64,000 nucleotides of DNA. It comes from Monodelphis domestica (Eukaryota; Chordata; Mammalia; Didelphimorphia; Didelphidae). The stretch's first letter is position 1. The number at the start of each line of letters is the position of its first letter. The DNA is taken from the NCBI RefSeq assembly GCF_027887165.1, contig NC_077232.1, positions 80,613,483 through 80,677,482 on the forward strand. The letters are read 5' to 3'. Below the pieces are notes generated by a model that saw only the letters and a list, made by a program, of their open reading frames with translations, made no database searches and was not told the origin of the DNA. This document shows, in pieces, positions 58,750 through 64,000 of this stretch. A program made the position numbers and the translations under genes.

Positions 58750-60150
58750 TTCTTTCTCTCACTTTTTTTCCCATATCATTCCAACAAAAATAATCATACT
58801 TGTGGCTCGTCTATGTAGAATCCTTCTAGATGTCCTAATAAAGATAAAATTCTTAGGAGTTACATGTGTCATCTTTCCATATAGGAATATAAACAGTTTA
58901 ACCATATTCAGTCCCTTATGATTTCTGTCATGCTTACCTTTTCGTGCCTTGAAATGTCCCTATTTCATTGAATAGCCATTTAAGTCCCCTTTCCCCCCCA
59001 AAAAAGTTGTACTCAATTTTTCTGGATAAGTCACTCTTGATTGTAATCCTAGCTCCTTTGTCTTCCAGAATATCATATTCCAAGCTCTCTTCTTTTATTA
59101 TATATGGCAGCTGCTAAATCTTGTGCGATCTTGGCTATGGCTTCAGAATATTGAATTAGTTTCTTTCTGGCTGCTTACCAAATTTTTCCTTGACCTGGGA
59201 GTTCTGGAATTTGGTTTAATATCCCTGGGAATTTTCATTTCAGGATCTACTTTAAGAGGTGATGGGTAGATTCTTTCAATTTCTATTTTACCCTTTTGGC
59301 TCTAAGATTTCAGGATAGTTGTCCTTGAAAAAATTTTGAAATGATATTTAGGCTCTTATTTTTGGTCATGGCTTTCATTTCAGTTTATCCCAAAATTCTA
59401 AGATTATATCTCCTCAGATTTTTTTTCCGGATCAGTTGTTTTTTCCCCTGAGATATTCCAAATTTTTTATTAATATCATAGAATCAGCTTCCATTTGCTC
59501 AATTCTAATTTTTAAGAAATTATTTTCTTCAGTGAGCTTTTGTATATCCTTTTTTTCAATACTGTGTTTTAAGTAGTTTTTTCTTCAATTAATTCTGATG
59601 CCTTTTTTTTTTTACTATTTGGTAGATTCTGGTTTTTAAGATATTCTTCTTTCAATATTTTTTGTACCTCTTACCAAATTGTTAATTTTCTTTTCTTAGT
59701 TTTCCTGTGTCACTTCCCCCCACCCCCAATTTTCTTCTCCTTTTATCTTTCTCTTTTGGGGGGTGTGGGGCTGTGTCTAGTTTGCATTTTTCTTTGAGAC
59801 TTTGCTTGTATCTATTTTCACACTGCTGACTTCTTGAGTTTATACCTTGATCTTCCCTGTTATCAGAGTAGCTTTTTATGATCAAGTTCTTTTGTGGTTA
59901 ATTTATTTTTGCAGTCTATTTCTCGACTTTAAATTTTATGGTAAAGTTGGGTTCTCCTCACCTGTAGGTGGGGGAGACAGCATCCCAAACTGCAGGGTAT
60001 TTTGTGCTACTATTTTCAGAAGTAGTCTTGTGGTCCATAAGTTTTGGGTGCTTCCAAGGTGGGGTGGTCTGTCATCAGTCGTCGCTCACTTGGTCTATGC
60101 TCTGGTTTTTACCCAGGAATAGCTCTGTTCTCCTGCAGCCTCAAGCATTA
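58750..60150 (-). mobile_element. L1 5' half (inter-ORF, ORF1, 5' UTR), antisense, degraded
   Basis: 'tcctagctcctttgtcttcc' and 'ctccaagctctcttcttttatt'-like sequence near 59050-59100, and 'ccttgacctgggagttctgg' near 59190-59210, match the ORF1 region seen better at 13311-13567. The 5' UTR-like GC-richer part lies at 59930-60150. Confidence 0.65.
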
Positions 60151-61010
60151 GAATTCCTTTTGCCCTAGAATAGGGCCCCTGCTCCCCTTCAGCTTTAGCT
60201 TCTTCTTTAATCCTTCTCTCTTTTTCTTGTCCCCACCTGTTTCCTGCTTGAGTTTAATGTACTTCTGCACAAAGCTCTGGATGTGTGTGTGTGTGTGTGC
60301 TTGACGCTTCTTTTTCTGGGTCAGACCAGAGGCTTTCCCCACTTTTTCATACTTTTTGTATCTCTTCTTCTCCTGTATCCTAGCTATGAGAAAGAGCAGG
60401 CTCTTCCCCATTTCTTCTCTATGACAATCCTTCATTCTGCTTTTTCTTTCCTCTTAAAACCAATCAAACACAACAGAATCCTCCCCATGTACTGTTTGTC
60501 TGTCTTAATTGCTCAGTGGAATTCTTACAGGAGAGTTGTTCCATCTTTTTTATTTCTGTTAAGATATAAATCCATCCTTGCCATCTATCTGGTAGGAGAG
60601 ACAGAGCAGTAGGGAGCTAGTAGGCTGAACCATTGCCCTGCCTTGGTCACTGCATCTCTACGACCAAGGTGGCTCGGGGCTAGACCTTCCTCCCAAGAAC
60701 CTTGAAAAGAGCAGCAGCCCTCTGCAAGTTCCCCTGCTTCATCCTGATCTGTGCAGACATCCCTGAGGGTAAGCCTCTTCGAGGAGAAGGAACGGGACAT
60801 CCTGACCACTATGGACACTGACGGCTGACGCAATGGCTGACCAAGAGCTGGGTCTGGGTAGGCCAAAAGCCCTAGGTATAGCGGCAATGCTGCCCAGACC
60901 ACTGGCCCAGGCTCACTTAGTCCTCTTGAGGGAGCAATCCCAATGGAGGCAGAACCTGAAAACTGTCTCTGCCGGCGTGTAGACTTTGCCTCCTCAGCAA
61001 CCACAGCTCC
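60150..61010. other. Unassigned GC-richer block with open minus-strand frames
   Basis: There are two open frames on the minus strand: 60148-60435 (lysine-rich, including KKKREGLKKKLKLKG, and an HTHTH run that is only the (TG)n microsatellite at 60282-60298) and 60585-61004 (139 codons, mixed composition). I recognise neither protein. It may be an L1 5' UTR extension, a processed pseudogene or a non-coding single-copy patch. Splice-like AGs occur ('tcttcaggagctg' in reverse near 61008) but no exon structure can be argued. Confidence 0.3.
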
Positions 61011-61044
61011 TGAAGACAGAGAAAAAAGATCTCAGGAAAGTCTT

Positions 61045-61555
61045 TGGCAAATAATAATAATTTATATAGCATCTACTATGTCCAGGCACAGAGACAGCTA
61101 GATGGCTCAGCAAATACAGCACTGGGCCTGCAGTCAGGAAGATCTGAGTTCAAATCTAGCCTCAAACACTTAATATCATTGTGTTCCTGGGCAAAGCCTT
61201 GAACCTCTGTTTGCCTTAACCCACTTGAGAAGTAAATGACAATCCACTCCAGTATCTTTGCCCAGAAAACTTCAAGGATAGTATTAATGCATTATAGTAC
61301 AAGGGGTCACAAAGAGTCAAACATGACTGAATGACAGCAATGTACAGGCACTTTGCAAAACTCTTTATAAATATCTTAGTTGATTCAACTCTTTCAGGTA
61401 GTTGCTATGATTATCCCGTTTTGCAGAGGAAGGACCTGAGGCAAACAGAACTTGAGTGGTTTGCCCAAGGTCAGGCCAGGAACTCTCTAAGACAAGGTGT
61501 GCAGGTAGGTCGGTCTTCCTCATCCAGTGCTCTCCTCCCTGAGCCACCGGATGTC
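61045..61555 (+). repeat. MIR SINE, split by a younger SINE
   Basis: The left part is 'aataataatttatatagcat' and the right part 'caggcactttgcaaaactct', 'ttatcccgttttgcagagga', 'tttgcccaaggtcaggccag'. The two halves join in order across 61089-61340. Confidence 0.75.
61089..61340 (+). repeat. Marsupial SINE of the '...aacaacaac' family, sense
   Basis: Head 'gacagctagatggctcagca', body 'tgggcctgcagtcaggaaga', end 'gtcaaacatgactgaatgac'. The flanks are 'tgtccaggca' (61079-61088) and 'tgtacaggca' (61341-61350), a 10-bp duplication with one mismatch. Confidence 0.85.
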
Positions 61556-61559
61556 CAGT

Positions 61560-62185
61560 GGCTCCACATCAGGAAGCAAGCGTTAAGAAGATCCATTATC
61601 CTCTGCTGTAGTGTAAATTTCACTAGGATATTCTCTCTGATTTGTAGCTGAAAACTTCTACATGGATTGTTTAAAATTATTAGGATGTAAACTCTATTAA
61701 GAGGCATGACTGTCCTGCTTTTTTATTTTCAATTCTTCCTTTCACTTCAACACTTTGAGACAATTATAGGGTTATCAATGGGCATCATTTCAATATTATT
61801 GTGTCTTAGGGAAGAGGAGTGGGGAGGACAGATTGATGGTGCAGTCAGAACACACAGGACATTTATTAAGTTGGCTGTCTTATACGTGTGGGGTTCATGG
61901 CACCCCAAAACAATGACAAATCAAAGATCAGTGATCACAGATAAAATAATAATGAAGAAACAGGAAATACTGTGATAACTACTGAAATGTGGCAGACACA
62001 ATGTGAACATGTGCTGTTGGAAAAATGCTGCCAACAGACTTACTCAGTGCAGGGTTGCCACATACACACAAAAAAATTGTAAAAAAAAATGCAATATTTT
62101 TGTGTGCTAAAAGGAGGTGTTTATATTGTAATCCAATATTTTCTCTCCTTTGAAATACTTTCATAATAGTCTTGCATAACCCTGG
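61560..62185. other. Unassigned intergenic sequence
   Basis: A weak L2-3'-like phrase occurs near 61680-61720 ('ggatgtaaactctattaaga'). Otherwise I see nothing to name. Confidence 0.45.
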
Positions 62186-62517
62186 ATGTAGTTTCTAGGT
62201 ATTTGAATTCTTTTTTTTAGGCTATTTGTGGCATTTTTTTTCTTTGAAATGAAAGCTTTGGATTTTGATTAGGATATTCATAGGTGTTTTATATTTTAGG
62301 TTTCTTTCGGGAGGCGCCTGAGGAATTCTTCCTCATCTCAAGTTTTCCTAGGTAATTTTCTTTTATGATTTTTTGAAAACTGGTCTGAAAATTTTTTGTT
62401 TGATCATGTTTTCCACAGACTGTCCTAAAATTCTCTTCTAGAATTATTTTCTGTTAGTTGTTTTTGATAAGATACCTTAAATACTCTTTATTTGTCAGTT
62501 TTTTACTTTATTCTAAA

Positions 62518-63045
62518 ATATAATAATAATAAAAGAGCTAACATTCATATAGTGCACTTCCTATGTGCCAGGTATTATGCTAGTTGTTGTTCTTCAGTCC
62601 TTTTTTATGAGTTAATTGGGGTTTTCTTTGCAGAGATCTTAGTGTGGTTTGCCATTTCCTTCTCTAGCTTTATTTGAAAAGATAAGGAAACCAAGGCAAA
62701 CAGGTTTAAATGACTTGCCCAGGGTCATAGCCAATAAGTGTCTGAGTCCAGAGTTGAAGGCATGAATATCTTTCTTCCTGACTCCAGACCCAATCCTCTA
62801 TCCACTGGGCCACCTAGATGCTCAGTGTGCTAAGTTCTTTACAATCATTATCTCATTTTATCCTTAGAAGAACCCTAGGAGGTAGATGCTATTATTATCC
62901 TCATTTTAGACTTGAAGAAACAGGCTGACAGAAGTGAAGTGACTTAAGTCACACAGTTAGTAAGTGTCCAAGGCCATATCTGAACTCTGGTTTTCCTGAC
63001 TTCAGTCTCGATTCTCTTTCCACACACTACCTCACTGCCCCAATA
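62518..63045 (+). repeat. MIR SINE, split by a younger SINE
   Basis: The left part is 'aataataataaaagagctaa' / 'cctatgtgccaggtattatg'. The right part is 'gtgtgctaagttctttacaa', 'gaagaaccctaggaggtaga' and 'tgacttaagtcacacagtta'. Nearly full length once rejoined. Confidence 0.75.
62584..62822 (-). repeat. Marsupial SINE of the '...aacaacaac' family, antisense
   Basis: 'ttgttgttcttcagtccttt', 'gtttgccatttccttctcta', 'atgacttgcccagggtcata' and 'tatccactgggccacctaga': full length in reverse, inside a MIR. A short shared 'tgcta' occurs on both flanks. Confidence 0.85.
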
Positions 63046-63124
63046 TACCTTCTTGTTTCATGGAATCATTAGTTCTGTTTGTTCCCTTTTATTTTTCTAG
63101 GCCACTAACTATGGGCAAAGTTCC

Positions 63125-63240
63125 TAACAGCACTTCCCTCTCAGGACTGTTGTGAAGACTGAATGAGTTAACCTATGTAAAATGCTTTTCAAGCCTTAAA
63201 GTGCTTATTAATGCTAGATAATATGATAGACTGGACTCAG
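63125..63240 (+). repeat. MIR-type 3' end
   Basis: 'ttgtgaagactgaatgagtt' and 'gccttaaagtgcttattaat' match the 3' end of MIR-like marsupial/mammalian SINEs. Confidence 0.5.
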
Positions 63241-64000
63241 CTCTGACAGTTTAATGCATACACTAAATGCAAACTCAAACTGCCATGTTTTCAGTTTCTG
63301 GGCCTATATCTGGTCATTTTTCCAGTCTGCTGTAATGAACTTTCTCAGACCCAGGCATAGCTCTCATCAGATTTCCCTTCTAGGAACTGCAATCAAGTCC
63401 ATCCTTGAGGCCCTGCAGCCTTATGGGGAATGTAGTTCCTCTTATCAGACCAACCAATGCCTGGTTCCATGTTAAATTTCATCTGACTATTTAGCCAATT
63501 GTTCCAACTTGGCTTCTGAGTTTTGGACCTCTCTTAATGGCAGCATCTTCTCTTCTGCACACTAGTTATGCGTGCCATTTATACCTGTTTTCATTGATGT
63601 CATTGTTACAAAATGTAACTAGCACAAGATCAGGAAGAGATCTCCTATGGGATGCCATAGTAGAGAGGCCTTCAGGCTGGCACCAGGCCTTGCATCTCTT
63701 CAAATGCTTTGGAGACAGATGGACAACCTGTTCTGAAGCCATTTCATTTACTACCCACCAAGATGACCTTTTCCCTTTGTGCATAGGAATAGCTTGAGAG
63801 ATTTTGGCAAATTCCTACCATTTACACTTTATATCATTAAGACACTGAAGGAAATGCTGTGATTTGCCTAGTTATACAGTCTGTGGGTGTGAGGGTGCTG
63901 GAGTCAAGGAAGCCCAAGTCTTTCTAAGAAACTCAAGTGTTCTACCACCCTCTCGCCTGTATTGAGAAAGTCTCTTCCCTTCCTAAGGTCTCAGTTTCTT
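63241..64000. other. Unassigned sequence to the window edge
   Basis: I see no exon or clear repeat except a MIR-like phrase near 63860-63950 ('tgatttgcctagttatacag', 'ggagtcaaggaagcccaagt'). Open frames at 63254-63475 and 63537-63797 have no recognisable family. Confidence 0.4.

Larger units (their letters stand above)
62190..63110 (-). mobile_element. L1/HAL1 ORF1 region, antisense, interrupted by a MIR
   Basis: 62190-62515 ('ggatattcataggtgtttta', 'gaggaattcttcctcatctc', 'aattctcttctagaattatt') and 63050-63110 ('tttcatggaatcattagttc') follow the order of L1 ORF1 in reverse, as at 13560-13790. The MIR lies between them. Confidence 0.5.

Noticed and set aside
60148-60435. Lysine-rich minus frame as a ribosomal or nucleolar protein
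   Set aside because: The basic run looks suggestive but matches no family I know, and part of it is a dinucleotide repeat. Kept only as unassigned.
35200-64000. FAM193A exons or promoter expected downstream of RNF4
   Set aside because: Synteny predicts it on the + strand, but I found no CpG-rich promoter and no exon I can assign. It probably lies beyond the window.

Overview
This is a stretch of mammalian, almost certainly marsupial (metatherian), nuclear DNA. It is AT-rich and packed with interspersed repeats. Several repeats match consensus sequences I remember from marsupial genomes: a tRNA-derived SINE starting near 'ggcagctgggtggctcagtgga', a second SINE ending in '...aaatgactgaacaacaac', an L1 lineage whose 3' end reads (antisense) 'cccaattgaagggcatccc', and an RTE-like element with a (CTA)n tail. 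Older mammal-wide MIR, L2, Tigger and hAT pieces lie among them. I cannot name the species. One protein-coding gene is clear: the 3' part of RNF4, a SUMO-targeted RING ubiquitin ligase, on the + strand. Five coding exons are visible (919-998, 23642-23651, 24379-24538, 31562-31610, 32399-32548). The first coding exon(s) and promoter lie left of the window. The exons join in one frame and encode the C-terminal ~150 residues: SUMO-interacting motifs, an arginine-rich patch, an SSDDEE acidic stretch, an eight-ligand RING and the terminal YHPIYI. The second visible exon is only 10 nt. It completes a SUMO-interacting motif, and the frame depends on it. The 3' UTR runs to an AATAAA at 35171. Layout: 1-918 intron; 999-23641 a 22.6-kb intron holding an L2 copy (2.3-4.4 kb), a SINE carrying a hAT-type MITE (4.4-4.8 kb) and stacked antisense L1s (5.3-18.0 kb); 24.5-31.6 kb another intron with SINE, L2, Tigger and probable LTR relics; 32.4-35.2 kb last exon and UTR; 35.2-64 kb intergenic, with L1s, a HAL1-like element, solo LTRs, SINEs, two RTE-like copies and split MIRs. 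In the intergenic part I see no exon I can assign to any gene. Nearly all recognisable L1 pieces are on the minus strand, antisense to RNF4. I found no previously undescribed multi-gene system. The points most worth a second look are the RNF4 microexon, a four-level transposon nest at 48.2-53.6 kb, a site hit twice by the same SINE family (54.3-54.7 kb), a compound L1 insertion inside one target duplication (47.3-47.9 kb), and an unassigned GC-richer block at 60.15-61.0 kb. Repeat family names come from memory of consensus sequences and were not checked by a database search. Repeat boundaries are approximate unless a target duplication is quoted.
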